Positions 14,561-22,733 of a stretch of DNA of 39,406 bases are shown in pieces (the first letter of the stretch is position 1; every line of letters begins with the position of its first letter). The notes below the pieces were generated by a model. The model had not been told where the DNA came from. It worked only from the letters and a program-made list of their open reading frames with translations, and searched no databases. Source of the stretch: Paraburkholderia sp. CNPSo 3274 (GTDB lineage Bacteria; Pseudomonadota; Gammaproteobacteria; Burkholderiales; Burkholderiaceae); the NCBI RefSeq assembly GCF_024206475.1, contig NZ_JAMBPR010000076.1:1-39406 (forward strand), in the 5' to 3' direction. A program made the position numbers and the translations under genes.

Positions 14561-16063
14561 TCAGGCATCACGCGCCGCGTCGGCTTCCAACGACGTGCCG
14601 CTCATGTCGGTGCGACGGCGCTTGGCCTCGTACATCGCCGCGTCCGCTTCACGCAGCATCGCTTCCACGCTTTCGCCTTCCTCGCAGCTCGCCAAGCCCA
14701 TTGAAAAGCTCAGCGTCGGTCCGCCGTAAAACTGGTTGTTCAACTCCACCAGTTTGGTGATGCTGTCCGCCACGGTTTCCGCTTCGCGCGCCTCGGCGCC
14801 GGGCATCAGCACGGCGAATTCGTCGCCGCCGATGCGCGCGGCCTGATAGGGTTTCTGGATCGCTTTCGCGAGCACTTCGCCGGCGCGGCGCAGCAACGCG
14901 TCGCCGGCCGCGTGGCCGAGCTGGTCGTTCACCGCCTTCAGGTTGTCCATATCGACGACGATCGCGCTCACCGGGAACGGCCCCTTGCGTTGCAGACGAT
15001 TGAGTTCGTCCACATAGAACGAGCGGTTCTTGAGCTTCGTGAGCACGTCGTGCTTGCCGAGGAATTCGAGGTAGGCCTCGGCTTTCTTGCGCGCCGTGAT
15101 GTCGGTGAGCGCGAGCAGCACGAGGTCCCACTGCGCCTCGTGGCCCGGGAACACGGAAAACTGCAGGTGCACGTTGACTTCGCTGCCGTCGAGCGCGTAG
15201 TTCACCACCTCGCGCTGCTGAAAGAGGCGGCCTTCCCAGAGATCGAGCAACTGCTCGCGGAAGTGCGGACGCATTTCGTCGCGGAACACCTCGGGCAGGC
15301 GCGCGAGCAGCGTGGCTTTGTCCGGTGCGCGAAACATGCCCAGCGTGTAGTGATTTACGTCGAGTACCTGGATTTCGCTCATGCAGCGTTCGACGAATTC
15401 GGGGTGTACGTCGGTGAAGGTGCGAAAGTCGATGATGCCCTGCTCGCGTACCTCATTGAGCAGTTCGCGTATGGCGGAGAAGTTTTCGACCCACAGCGAA
15501 ACCGGCGAGTGCTCGAAAACGCCGAGCGCATATTGCTCGCTCGCGGCCGCCCGATGGCGCGCTTCTTCTAGCGCCGAGACGTCTTCGATCGCCACGAGCA
15601 CGCGGCTCCAGTCGGCTTCGTGGCCCGGCAGGATCACGCCGCGCAACAGAATGTCCATGCGCCGGCCGCGCAGCGTGTAGTTCACGCTCTTGCTCTCGAA
15701 CGTGGTTTGGCCGGCCCACATCTGCTCGAGCTCGCCCACGTGCGCCTGGAACATGTCGTCGCGCAGCACCTGCGGAAGATGCGCGGCGAGTTCTTCGTAG
15801 TCGCGCGCACCGTAAAGATCGAGCGTATGGCGGTTGACCTTGAGCACGCGGATGCAGGCCGAGCATTCGGCCACGCGGCGCGGATCGTCTTCGAGGAAGC
15901 GGCGCAGGTTGGTCACGCCTTGCGCGCGCCAGCGATCGAAGAGCGCGCGCAGCTGGCTATAGTCTTCGAGCCACAACGAAGTGGGCGTCACGTCGAAGAA
16001 GTCGAGCAGATCGACGCCCATGTTGGCAAAGCTGGCCGCGGTGGCCGGGGTGCCTTGTTGCAT
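14561..16063 (-). CDS. Diguanylate cyclase with two PAS-like sensory domains
   Basis: A 500-residue signalling enzyme that makes cyclic di-GMP from two GTP. Two related PAS-like modules come first, at about residues 15-150 and 165-305; each begins with a SLW-E-(D/N)-S motif (TSLWLEDYSQLRALF; VSLWVENFSAIRELL). A GGDEF domain follows at about 330-490, with intact GGDEF at 412-416 (AARIGGDEFAVLMPG). The usual RxxD inhibitory site before it reads KPYQ, so product inhibition is probably absent. No membrane segment is visible, so it is likely cytosolic. The start at 16063 is chosen to match the folded region; an in-frame ATG 35 codons further upstream would add an Arg/Pro-rich stretch. It stands alone. 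Confidence 0.88.
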   Translation of the reverse strand: MQQGTPATAASFANMGVDLLDFFDVTPTSLWLEDYSQLRALFDRWRAQGVTNLRRFLEDDPRRVAECSACIRVLKVNRHTLDLYGARDYEELAAHLPQVLRDDMFQAHVGELEQMWAGQTTFESKSVNYTLRGRRMDILLRGVILPGHEADWSRVLVAIEDVSALEEARHRAAASEQYALGVFEHSPVSLWVENFSAIRELLNEVREQGIIDFRTFTDVHPEFVERCMSEIQVLDVNHYTLGMFRAPDKATLLARLPEVFRDEMRPHFREQLLDLWEGRLFQQREVVNYALDGSEVNVHLQFSVFPGHEAQWDLVLLALTDITARKKAEAYLEFLGKHDVLTKLKNRSFYVDELNRLQRKGPFPVSAIVVDMDNLKAVNDQLGHAAGDALLRRAGEVLAKAIQKPYQAARIGGDEFAVLMPGAEAREAETVADSITKLVELNNQFYGGPTLSFSMGLASCEEGESVEAMLREADAAMYEAKRRRTDMSGTSLEADAARDA

Positions 16064-16183
16064 GTCGGTTGGATGTAAGGGAGCGGGGTGCGGCGGGCTG
16101 CGCCGCACGAATAACCGAATCCTGGCACACCTTGGGGCCCGAGTGGGCGTCAACGATGCAGATGTCACGTCGCCGCGGCGCGT

Positions 16184-16561
16184 TCAGTCGGACGTTTCGA
16201 TCGAATCGACGCGATCCAGGTAGAACGCAAGATGGTCCTTGATTGCCGACACCGCTTCATGCGGCGTTTCATAGCTCCATATCGCGTTCACGGCTCGCGC
16301 GCCGCCTGGCGTGATCGAGTAGTACGAAGCCTCGCCCTTGTATGGGCACCAGCTCTTGTGTTCCGTGCGCGAGAGCAGCGACATGTCGGCGTCCTCGCGC
16401 GGTATGTAGAACACGGCGGGATAGCTCGCCTCGCGCAGCGTGAGCGCCCGGCGCGTGTCGGCGACCACGCGGCCGCCTGCTTTCACCACCACGTGCGTGC
16501 GCGCCGGTTCGACCGTGATCGGATGATCGGGGCCGGGAATCTTGACGGTCCGTGTGTCCAT
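16184..16561 (-). CDS. DUF427 domain-containing protein
   Basis: A 125-residue protein made almost entirely of a DUF427 domain, a small beta-rich fold of unknown function. Family marks are GGRVVADTRRALTLREASYP, VFYIPREDAD, KSWCPYKGEASYYS and IWSYETPHEAV. No signal peptide or membrane helix is seen. The start ATG at 16559-16561 is preceded by GAGGAA. It lies 120 bases upstream of the diguanylate cyclase on the same strand, probably as a separate unit. Confidence 0.85.
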   Translation of the reverse strand: MDTRTVKIPGPDHPITVEPARTHVVVKAGGRVVADTRRALTLREASYPAVFYIPREDADMSLLSRTEHKSWCPYKGEASYYSITPGGARAVNAIWSYETPHEAVSAIKDHLAFYLDRVDSIETSD

Positions 16562-16773
16562 GGCTGGGTTCCTCGCTAAAGGGGTTGGAAATGTGGACGT
16601 TTAGCCGAATACATCATATGCAATTGCAGATTAACTGGTAGGGGAAAGCGCTGCGGGCTGTTTCAATGAGGGCGCGACTGAGTGCGACGCAATGATGAGC
16701 CTCGATATCTTCTGGTTCTTAGTACCGCCGTGCGCGGCGACTGAGCCGTATACAGGGGGCCGTCTGGTGATTA

Positions 16774-16816
16774 TTTGTGTGAGCGATATTTCCGATTTAT
16801 TCGTGTGAGTGATATT
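16774..16816 (+). repeat. Pair of 17-bp direct repeats upstream of the hipB-like promoter
   Basis: TTTGTGTGAGCGATATT (16774-16790) and TTCGTGTGAGTGATATT (16800-16816) differ at two positions and are offset by 26 bases. They lie just upstream of, and the second overlaps the edge of, the -35 box of the hipBA-like promoter, a usual position for regulator binding sites. Confidence 0.5.
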
Positions 16817-16856
16817 GGCAAAATATTCCCCACAGGCATATAATCGATTTATGCCT
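16815..16856 (+). promoter_or_regulatory. Promoter and operator of the hipB-hipA-like operon
   Basis: A -35 box TTGGCA (16815-16820) and a consensus -10 TATAAT (16839-16844) are 18 bases apart. A perfect 7-bp inverted repeat, AGGCATA (16834-16840) and TATGCCT (16850-16856), covers the -10 box and the expected start of transcription. This matches a HipB-style autorepressed promoter. The antitoxin start codon follows at 16871. Confidence 0.65.
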
Positions 16857-16870
16857 CACAGGAATGTGCC

Positions 16871-17116
16871 ATGAAGATCATCGTCCAGACGCCAGGCGGG
16901 CTTGGCGAGATTCTGCAATCGGCCCGCAAGGCGCGCGGCATGACCCAGGCGCAGGCCGCGGCGAATCTCGGCATCGGCCAGCCGCGCCTTTCCGCGCTCG
17001 AAACCACGGGCGCCGCCAGCCTCTCGCTCGAGCAGATGCTCGCGCTTTTCGCGCTCTACGGGCTGGAACTCTGCGTGCAGTCGCGCGAGGCGGCGGCCGG
17101 CACGCCGGAGTGGTGA
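16871..17116 (+). CDS. hipB: HipB-like XRE antitoxin/repressor
   Basis: An 81-residue single-domain XRE protein. The helix-turn-helix spans about residues 10-65 (ILQSARKARGMTQAQAAANL, IGQPRLSALETTGAASLSLE). In HipBA systems HipB binds operators as a dimer and holds HipA inactive in a complex on DNA. The gene has its own promoter with a palindrome over the -10 box. The HipA-like gene begins at ATG 17119, two bases after this stop, or at an overlapping GTG at 17113. The symbol follows the system type; identity to the E. coli protein is not implied. Confidence 0.85.
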   Translation: MKIIVQTPGGLGEILQSARKARGMTQAQAAANLGIGQPRLSALETTGAASLSLEQMLALFALYGLELCVQSREAAAGTPEW

Positions 17117-17118
17117 GT

Positions 17119-18444
17119 ATGGGCCGCAAATCGCATTCGCGCGCGCTATCGATCTGGGCCAACGGCGAGCGCGTGGGCACGTGGATCATGACGTCCGCCG
17201 GCGATACCGAACTGCGTTATGACGACGCCTGGAAGCGCTCGGCCGTGGGCCGGCCGCTTTCGCTCTCGCTGCCGTTCGGCATCGGCGACGTGCCGTTGCG
17301 CGGCGAGCGCGTGCAGCACTATTTCGACAATCTCCTGCCCGACAGCGAGCCCATCCGCCGCCGCATCGCCACGCGCTTTCGCACCGATACGCTCGAGGCC
17401 TTCGACCTGCTCAAGGCGATCGGGCGCGATTGCGTGGGCGCGGTGCAGTTGCTGGGCGAGGACGAAACGCCGGGCCGCGTCGACCGCATCGAAGGCACCG
17501 TGTTGAGCGATGCCGCTATCGAGCGCCTGCTGCTCGAAACGGCCGGCGCGCTGCCCGGTGGCGCGCTAGAGGCCGACGATCTGCGCATTTCGCTGGCGGG
17601 TGCGCAGGAGAAGACCGCGCTCTTGCGCCACCGCGGCAAATGGCTGCTGCCGCGCGGCGCCACGCCCACCACCCATATTCTCAAGCTGCCACTGGGGCTG
17701 ATCGGCCATCGCAAGGTGGACTTCAATACCTCGGTCGAAAACGAATGGCTTTGCCTGGCACTGCTGAGGGCCTTCGGGTTGCCCGCTTCGCAAGCGCAGA
17801 TCGTCAAGTTCGGTGCACAGAAGGTGCTCAGCGTGGAGCGTTTCGATCGTACGCGCTCGCGCGCCGGTGGGTTGCTGCGCCTGCCGCAGGAGGACTTCTG
17901 CCAGGCGCTCGGCGTGCCGCCGCATCGCAAGTACGAAGCGCATGGCGGCCCCGGCGTGCGCGAGATTGCGGGTCTCTTGCGCCAGTCGCAGCAGGCGCGG
18001 GAGGACCTCGAAACGTTTCTCGCTGCGCAAATCGTCTTCTGGATGCTCGCGGCGCCGGACGGCCACGCGAAAAATTTCAGCATCCGCCTGCTGCCGGCAG
18101 GTCGCTTTCAGCTCGCGCCGCTCTATGACGTCATGTCGATCTGGCCTGTGGAGGGCGACGGCGGCAATCAATGGTCGTGGCACAAGGCGTCGCTCGCCAT
18201 GGCGGTGTGGGGCAAGGCGCGCCACTATCGCATGCGCGACGTGAAGCGTACGCATTTCGACGCCACCGCGCAACTGTGTCACTACGGGCCGGATGCGGGG
18301 CCGTTGATCGAGCGCGTGCTGGCGCGTACGCCCGGTGCGATAGAAGAGGTCGCGGCGGCGCTGCCTGAAGGCTTTCCCGGGCGGGTGGCCGAGCGACTCT
18401 TCGACGGCTTGCGTTTTTCGGCGCAGCGGCTGGCGGCGCAGTGA
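17119..18444 (+). CDS. hipA: HipA-like serine/threonine kinase toxin
   Basis: A 441-residue HipA-family kinase. The N-terminal Couple_hipA region (residues 8-110, with QHYFDNLLPDSEPIRRR) is followed by the kinase core. Key motifs are SLAGAQEKTAL (158-168, ATP-binding loop), VERFDR (239-244), the catalytic Asp314 in APDGHAKNFS, and Asp337 in LAPLYDVMS (metal binding). Known HipA proteins phosphorylate glutamyl- or tryptophanyl-tRNA synthetase and cause growth arrest and persistence; the target here is unknown. Length matches the family and all motifs look intact, so it should be active. It is translationally coupled to hipB. The frame after its stop remains open into a dehalogenase remnant. 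Confidence 0.9.
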   Translation: MGRKSHSRALSIWANGERVGTWIMTSAGDTELRYDDAWKRSAVGRPLSLSLPFGIGDVPLRGERVQHYFDNLLPDSEPIRRRIATRFRTDTLEAFDLLKAIGRDCVGAVQLLGEDETPGRVDRIEGTVLSDAAIERLLLETAGALPGGALEADDLRISLAGAQEKTALLRHRGKWLLPRGATPTTHILKLPLGLIGHRKVDFNTSVENEWLCLALLRAFGLPASQAQIVKFGAQKVLSVERFDRTRSRAGGLLRLPQEDFCQALGVPPHRKYEAHGGPGVREIAGLLRQSQQAREDLETFLAAQIVFWMLAAPDGHAKNFSIRLLPAGRFQLAPLYDVMSIWPVEGDGGNQWSWHKASLAMAVWGKARHYRMRDVKRTHFDATAQLCHYGPDAGPLIERVLARTPGAIEEVAAALPEGFPGRVAERLFDGLRFSAQRLAAQ

Positions 18445-18474
18445 CGGTGTGCTTCAGCGCATGCAGGCGGCAAG

Positions 18475-19068
18475 CCGCGCGACGGCCGCGTCACGCTGGT
18501 GCTGCACGACTGGGGCTCGGCACTGGGCTTTGACTGGGCGCGCCGCCATCCGCAGCGCGTGAAGTCGATCGCCTACATGGAGGCCATCGTGCAACCGCGC
18601 CAGTGGCGTGATTTCCCGCCCGAGCGCGAACCGCTTTTTCGCGCGCTGCGCGGCGAGGCCGGCGAGCGTCTCGTGCTCGACGAGAATTTTTTCGTCGAAA
18701 CGGTGTTGCCGCACAGCGTGTTACGTACGCTGTCGCAAGAAGACATGGAGGCGTGGCGCAGGCCGTTCGCGACGCGCGAATCGCGCAGAACGACGCTCGT
18801 GTGGGCGCGCGAACTGCCGATCGAAGGCGAGCCCGCCGACGTGACGCAAGCGGTTGAAGCTTACGGAGCGTGGCTCGCATCTAGCGATATCCCCAAGCTG
18901 CTGATCCGCGCCGAGCCTGGCGCGCTGCTCACGGGCCGAGCGCTGGACGCGTGCCGCAGCTGGCCGAACCAGCGGGAAACCGTGGTGGCGGGAATTCATT
19001 ACATTCAGGAGGATTCGCCGCACGAGATCGGCGCCGCCGTACGCGCATTCCTGAACGAACTGGGGTAG
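18475..19068 (+). pseudogene. Haloalkane dehalogenase-like alpha/beta hydrolase, N-terminus lost
   Basis: The frame encodes about 198 residues of a DhaA/LinB-type dehalogenase, whose full length is about 295. It begins at DGRVTLVLHDWGSALGFDWA, the nucleophile elbow with catalytic Asp and the halide-binding Trp beside it. It keeps the acid Glu (YMEAIVQP) and the base His near the end (GIHYIQEDSPHEIG). About 95 N-terminal residues are absent, including the first beta strands and the halide-binding Asn. No ATG precedes the elbow. It is therefore a truncated gene whose 5' part was replaced at the junction with the HipA-like gene, 30 bases upstream. Confidence 0.82.
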
Positions 19069-19081
19069 ACGGCATATCGCT

Positions 19082-20002
19082 TCAAGACTTTCGCTTCTTC
19101 GCAGGCAGCCACGGTTGGGGCTCCGCGTACATTTCCTTGACCAGTTGCTTCACGAGCTCGACGTAGACGGAGTTGTCGTTCACGCGGTGATTCAGGATGA
19201 TCGGCGAAGTCGCGTGGTCGCTGTCTATCAGCCGGTAGTGCACGTCCTGGCGCAATTGCCGCGCTGAAGCGGGGATCACGCATACGCCGAACTCGGCCGC
19301 GACGAGACCCAGCGCCGTCTGGATTTCCCGCACTTCCAGCACTTCACCCGGTTGCACGCCGTCGCCGTGCAACACGTTCAATACCTGATCGGCGAAACTG
19401 GGGCGTGGCTCCTTGGGATAGACAATCAGTTTCTGTCCGGCCAGTTGCTCGATGGGAATAGGCGTCGACTCCTGTGCCATCTCGCTGCCGATCGGCACCA
19501 CCACCGCCAGCGGCTCTTCGCGCAGGACGATGCCGGCCACGTTAGGGTCGCTGTGGCGCACGCGTCCGAAGCCGATGTCGATGCGGCCTTCCTTCAGTGC
19601 CTCGATCTGCTGCACCGACATGAGTTCGACCATTTGGATGTCGACTTCCGGCGCATTCTGGCGCAGCTTGCGCATCAACGGTGGCAGTCCCGAATACAGA
19701 ACGGAGGCGACGAAGCCGATCGACAACACGGTGCGGTGATGCAGTCCCACGTGTTTAGCGGTCGCTTGCAGTTGTTCGACGCGCCCAAGAATCTGCATGG
19801 CCTGCTCGTACACGAGACGCCCCGCATCGGTCGTGCGCACCGGTCGCGTATTGCGAATCAAGAGGGGCACGCCGATCTCCTGTTCGAGCAATTGAATCTG
19901 CCGGCTCAACGGCGGTTGAGCGATGCAAAGCTGTTCCGCGGCGCGCGTGAAATTGCGCTCGCGGACAACGGCAACGAAGTAACGAAGCTGTCGGAGATCC
20001 AT
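19082..20002 (-). CDS. catR: CatR/BenM-type LysR regulator of the cat-ben genes
   Basis: A 306-residue LysR-family activator. The HTH covers residues 1-60 (MDLRQLRYFVAVVRERNFTR, AAEQLCIAQPPLSRQIQLLE), and IGVPLLIRNTRPVRTTDAG is highly typical of CatR, CatM and BenM. The effector domain follows, with IGFGRVRHSDPNV. These proteins sense cis,cis-muconate (and in BenM benzoate) and activate the divergent catabolic operon. It is transcribed away from catB across a 194-bp spacer that contains a fitting LysR dyad. No separate AraC-type benR is present in the window, so this regulator may serve both cat and ben genes. Confidence 0.9.
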   Translation of the reverse strand: MDLRQLRYFVAVVRERNFTRAAEQLCIAQPPLSRQIQLLEQEIGVPLLIRNTRPVRTTDAGRLVYEQAMQILGRVEQLQATAKHVGLHHRTVLSIGFVASVLYSGLPPLMRKLRQNAPEVDIQMVELMSVQQIEALKEGRIDIGFGRVRHSDPNVAGIVLREEPLAVVVPIGSEMAQESTPIPIEQLAGQKLIVYPKEPRPSFADQVLNVLHGDGVQPGEVLEVREIQTALGLVAAEFGVCVIPASARQLRQDVHYRLIDSDHATSPIILNHRVNDNSVYVELVKQLVKEMYAEPQPWLPAKKRKS

Positions 20003-20093
20003 GGTCTGTTCCCAATAGAAGCGTCAAATTCTCGATACTTTGCGAATATGATGCGCCGCAATATCAGCCTGTTTACGGGCGATTTCGGCACTT

Positions 20094-20161
20094 CCATATT
20101 ATAAAGGTATGGAATTGGACGCAAATAGTATTGGATCTTGCGGATGTGCGGCGTGTATAAA
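20094..20161 (+). promoter_or_regulatory. catB promoter with LysR-type binding dyad
   Basis: CCATA (20094-20098) and TATGG (20108-20112) form a dyad with a 9-base centre, of the T-N11-A kind bound by LysR regulators. TTGGAT (20131-20136) and TATAAA (20156-20161) could be -35 and -10 boxes 19 bases apart. Transcription would then start near 20168, placing the dyad centre about 65 bases upstream, the expected recognition-site position. AGGTATGG (20105-20112) and CCATACCT (20166-20173) also mirror each other. Confidence 0.6.
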
Positions 20162-20196
20162 ACCACCATACCTTCTTCACTTACGCAGCATTCGAC

Positions 20197-21333
20197 ATGA
20201 CTTCCGCGACGATCGAACGTATCGAAACCCGCCTCGTAGATTTGCCGACGATTCGCCCTCACAAGCTATCCGTCGCCACGATGTACGGGCAAACCCTGAT
20301 GCTGGTGAAGGTGTATTGCAGCGATGGCGTCACTGGCATCGGTGAAGGTACGACGATTGCCGGCATGGCCTACGGTCCCGAAAGCCCGGAAGCGATGAAG
20401 CTGGCGATCGACGCCTACTTCGCTCCGGCGATGATCGGCCGGGACGCCACGCAGATCCAGGCGCTCATGGCGCACCTGGGCAAGCTCGTGAAGGTCAATC
20501 ACTTCGCCAAGTGCGCGCTGGAAACCGCGCTGCTCGACGCGCAGGGCAAGCGCCTTGGCGTGCCGGTGAGCGAACTGCTGGACGGGCGCCGCCGCGAGCG
20601 CCTGCCGGTGGCATGGACGCTCGCTTCGGGCGATACCGCCAAAGACATCGCCGAAGCAGAGGCCATGCTCGAAGTGCGCCGCCACAAGATCTTCAAGCTG
20701 AAGATTGGCGCGAAGGACCTCAAGACCGACATCCAGCACGTTGCCGACATCAAGAAGGCGATGGGCGACCGCGCTGCCGTGCGCGTGGACGTCAACATGG
20801 CCTGGAGCGAGACGCAGGCGGCATGGGCGATTCCCGCACTGGCCGAAGCCGGCTGCGAACTGGTGGAGCAGCCGGTCGCTTCGCCTGCGGCGCTGGCGCG
20901 CCTCATGCGCCGTTTCCCGGTGGCGCTGATGGCCGACGAAATCCTCCAGGGACCGGAAAGCGCGTTCGAGATCGCGAAGAACGAGGGCGCCGATGTGTTC
21001 GCCATCAAGATCGAACAAAGCGGCGGACTGTTCGCTGCCCAGCGCGTGGCCACGATTGCGGACGCCGCGGGTATCGAGCTGTACGGCGGCACGATGCTCG
21101 AAGGCGCGTTCAGCACGGTCGCCTCGGCGCACCTGTTCGCAAGCTTCGCCAACCTGCAGTGGGGCACCGAACTGTTCGGCCCGTTGCTGATTACCGAAGA
21201 AATTCTGACTACCCCGCTGGACTACAGCGACTTCGAGCTGACGGTGCCGAACGGCCCGGGTCTCGGCATCGAACTGGACGAAGCGAAGGTCAGGCGCTTC
21301 ACCCGCGATGGCCTGATGAAAATGACGAAATAA
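20197..21333 (+). CDS. catB: Muconate cycloisomerase
   Basis: A 378-residue enolase-superfamily enzyme that converts cis,cis-muconate to muconolactone with Mn2+. The N-terminal capping domain covers about residues 1-130 and the barrel 135-370. The catalytic KxK is Lys167-Leu-Lys169 (FKLKIGAKD). Metal ligands are Asp198 (RVDVNMAW), Glu224 (ELVEQP) and Asp247 (MADEIL), with Lys271 (AIKIEQSGG) opposite. TMYGQTLMLVKV and NHFAKCALETALLDAQGK are characteristic of CatB. ATG at 20197 is the first in frame after the promoter. It is the first gene of the catBCA-benABCD series; catC follows after 16 bases. Confidence 0.95.
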   Translation: MTSATIERIETRLVDLPTIRPHKLSVATMYGQTLMLVKVYCSDGVTGIGEGTTIAGMAYGPESPEAMKLAIDAYFAPAMIGRDATQIQALMAHLGKLVKVNHFAKCALETALLDAQGKRLGVPVSELLDGRRRERLPVAWTLASGDTAKDIAEAEAMLEVRRHKIFKLKIGAKDLKTDIQHVADIKKAMGDRAAVRVDVNMAWSETQAAWAIPALAEAGCELVEQPVASPAALARLMRRFPVALMADEILQGPESAFEIAKNEGADVFAIKIEQSGGLFAAQRVATIADAAGIELYGGTMLEGAFSTVASAHLFASFANLQWGTELFGPLLITEEILTTPLDYSDFELTVPNGPGLGIELDEAKVRRFTRDGLMKMTK

Positions 21334-21349
21334 GCCAAGGACGTAGACG

Positions 21350-21640
21350 ATGCTTTTCCAGGTACGCATGGATGTGAACATCCCGGCCGACATGCCGGCA
21401 AATGTCGCCAACGCGATCAAGGCGCGAGAAAAGGAGTACTCGCAGGAGCTGCAGCGCAGCGGAAAGTGGCGCCATATCTGGCGACTGGTGGGCGAGTACG
21501 CGAACTACAGCATCTTCGATGTAGAGAGCAATGCGGAGCTGCACGACATTCTCACCGCCTTGCCGCTTTTTCCGTACATGAAGATAACGGTCACGCCGTT
21601 GTGTCGCCACCCGTCCTCCGTCAGGGACACCGACGCCTGA
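21350..21640 (+). CDS. catC: Muconolactone delta-isomerase
   Basis: A 96-residue ferredoxin-like enzyme that isomerises muconolactone to the beta-ketoadipate enol-lactone. It has the normal family length and sequence: MLFQVRMDVNIPADMP, KAREKEYSQELQRSGKW, IWRLVGEYANYSIFDVES and LHDILTALPLFPYMKI. It works as a multimer in the cytoplasm. AAGGACG precedes the ATG. It lies between catB and catA. The next enzyme of the pathway, enol-lactone hydrolase (pcaD), is not in the window. Confidence 0.95.
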   Translation: MLFQVRMDVNIPADMPANVANAIKAREKEYSQELQRSGKWRHIWRLVGEYANYSIFDVESNAELHDILTALPLFPYMKITVTPLCRHPSSVRDTDA

Positions 21641-21684
21641 GCTGATTCCCCCTCAATACCAGCAAGCACCAGGAGACAAATATC

Positions 21685-22620
21685 ATGAGCGCAAAAGTAT
21701 TCGAAACGAAGGAAGTGCAGGACCTGCTGAAGGCCGCTGCGAATCTCAATGGCGGTAGCGGCGACGCGCGTTTCCAGCAGATCGTTCATCGACTGCTGGG
21801 CGACCTGTTCAAGGCCATCGACGATCTCGACATCACGCCCGATGAAGTCTGGGCCGGCGTGAACTATCTGAACAAGCTCGGCCAGGACGGCGAAGCGGCG
21901 CTGCTGGCTGCCGGTCTCGGCCTCGAGAAGTACCTCGACATCCGCATGGACGCCGCAGACAAGGCGGTGGGTCTCGAAGGCGGCACGCCGCGCACCATCG
22001 AAGGGCCGCTTTACGTTGCGGGCGCACCGCTGCGCGAGAGCGTGTCGCGCATCGACCTCAACGCCGACGCCGACGCAGGACCGCTCGTCATTCACGGCAC
22101 GGTCACCGACCTCGACGGCAAGCCGCTCGCTGGCGCCGTGGTCGAATGCTGGCACGCCAATTCGAAGGGCTTCTATTCGCACTTCGACCCGACCGGCGCG
22201 CAGGACGATTTCAACCTGCGCGGCGCGGTCAGGACCGGTGCTGACGGCAAGTACGAATTCCGTACGCTCATGCCGGTGGGCTACGGCTGCCCGCCGCAGG
22301 GCTCGACCCAGCGGCTGCTGGACGGCCTCGGCCGCCACGGCAACCGCCCGGCGCATGTGCACTTCTTCGTCACGAGCGGCGATCATCGCAAGCTGACCAC
22401 GCAGTTCAATATCGAAGGCGACCCGCTGATCTGGGACGACTTCGCCTACGCAACGCGCGAAGAGCTGATTCCGTCCGTGACGGAAAAGACCGGTGGCACC
22501 GCGCTGGGCCTGAAGGCTGACGCGTACAAGGACATCGAGTTCAACCTCACGCTCACGCCGCTGGTCCAGGGTAAGGACAACCAGCTCGTTCACCGCCTGC
22601 GCGTCGCAGCCACGGCGTAA
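21685..22620 (+). CDS. catA: Catechol 1,2-dioxygenase
   Basis: A 311-residue intradiol dioxygenase that opens catechol to cis,cis-muconate. The helical N-terminal domain covers residues 1-105. The Fe(III) ligands are Tyr164 (KGFYSHFD), Tyr200 (MPVGYGCPP), His224 and His226 (NRPAHVHFF), with the numbering seen in well-studied CatA proteins. TRTIEGPLYVAGAP-like sequence at 103-114 is typical. AGGAGA lies nine bases before the ATG. It follows catC by 44 bases and precedes benA by 113 bases. It is clearly distinct from the dioxygenase at 3418, so the window holds two intradiol enzymes of different subtype. Confidence 0.95.
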   Translation: MSAKVFETKEVQDLLKAAANLNGGSGDARFQQIVHRLLGDLFKAIDDLDITPDEVWAGVNYLNKLGQDGEAALLAAGLGLEKYLDIRMDAADKAVGLEGGTPRTIEGPLYVAGAPLRESVSRIDLNADADAGPLVIHGTVTDLDGKPLAGAVVECWHANSKGFYSHFDPTGAQDDFNLRGAVRTGADGKYEFRTLMPVGYGCPPQGSTQRLLDGLGRHGNRPAHVHFFVTSGDHRKLTTQFNIEGDPLIWDDFAYATREELIPSVTEKTGGTALGLKADAYKDIEFNLTLTPLVQGKDNQLVHRLRVAATA

Positions 22621-22733
22621 CCGTCCCGCATGGCGGCGGCGTAACGCCGCCGCCCCTTGTTTCACCGCGATCATCATTCGACACCGATGCAGGAACTCCG
22701 TACCGCGTGTGGAGTATGCATAGGAGAGCTAAT

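Noticed and set aside
16864..18444. A longer HipA starting upstream of hipB
   Set aside because: The extension simply reads through the hipB gene in another frame; the real start lies just after the hipB stop.
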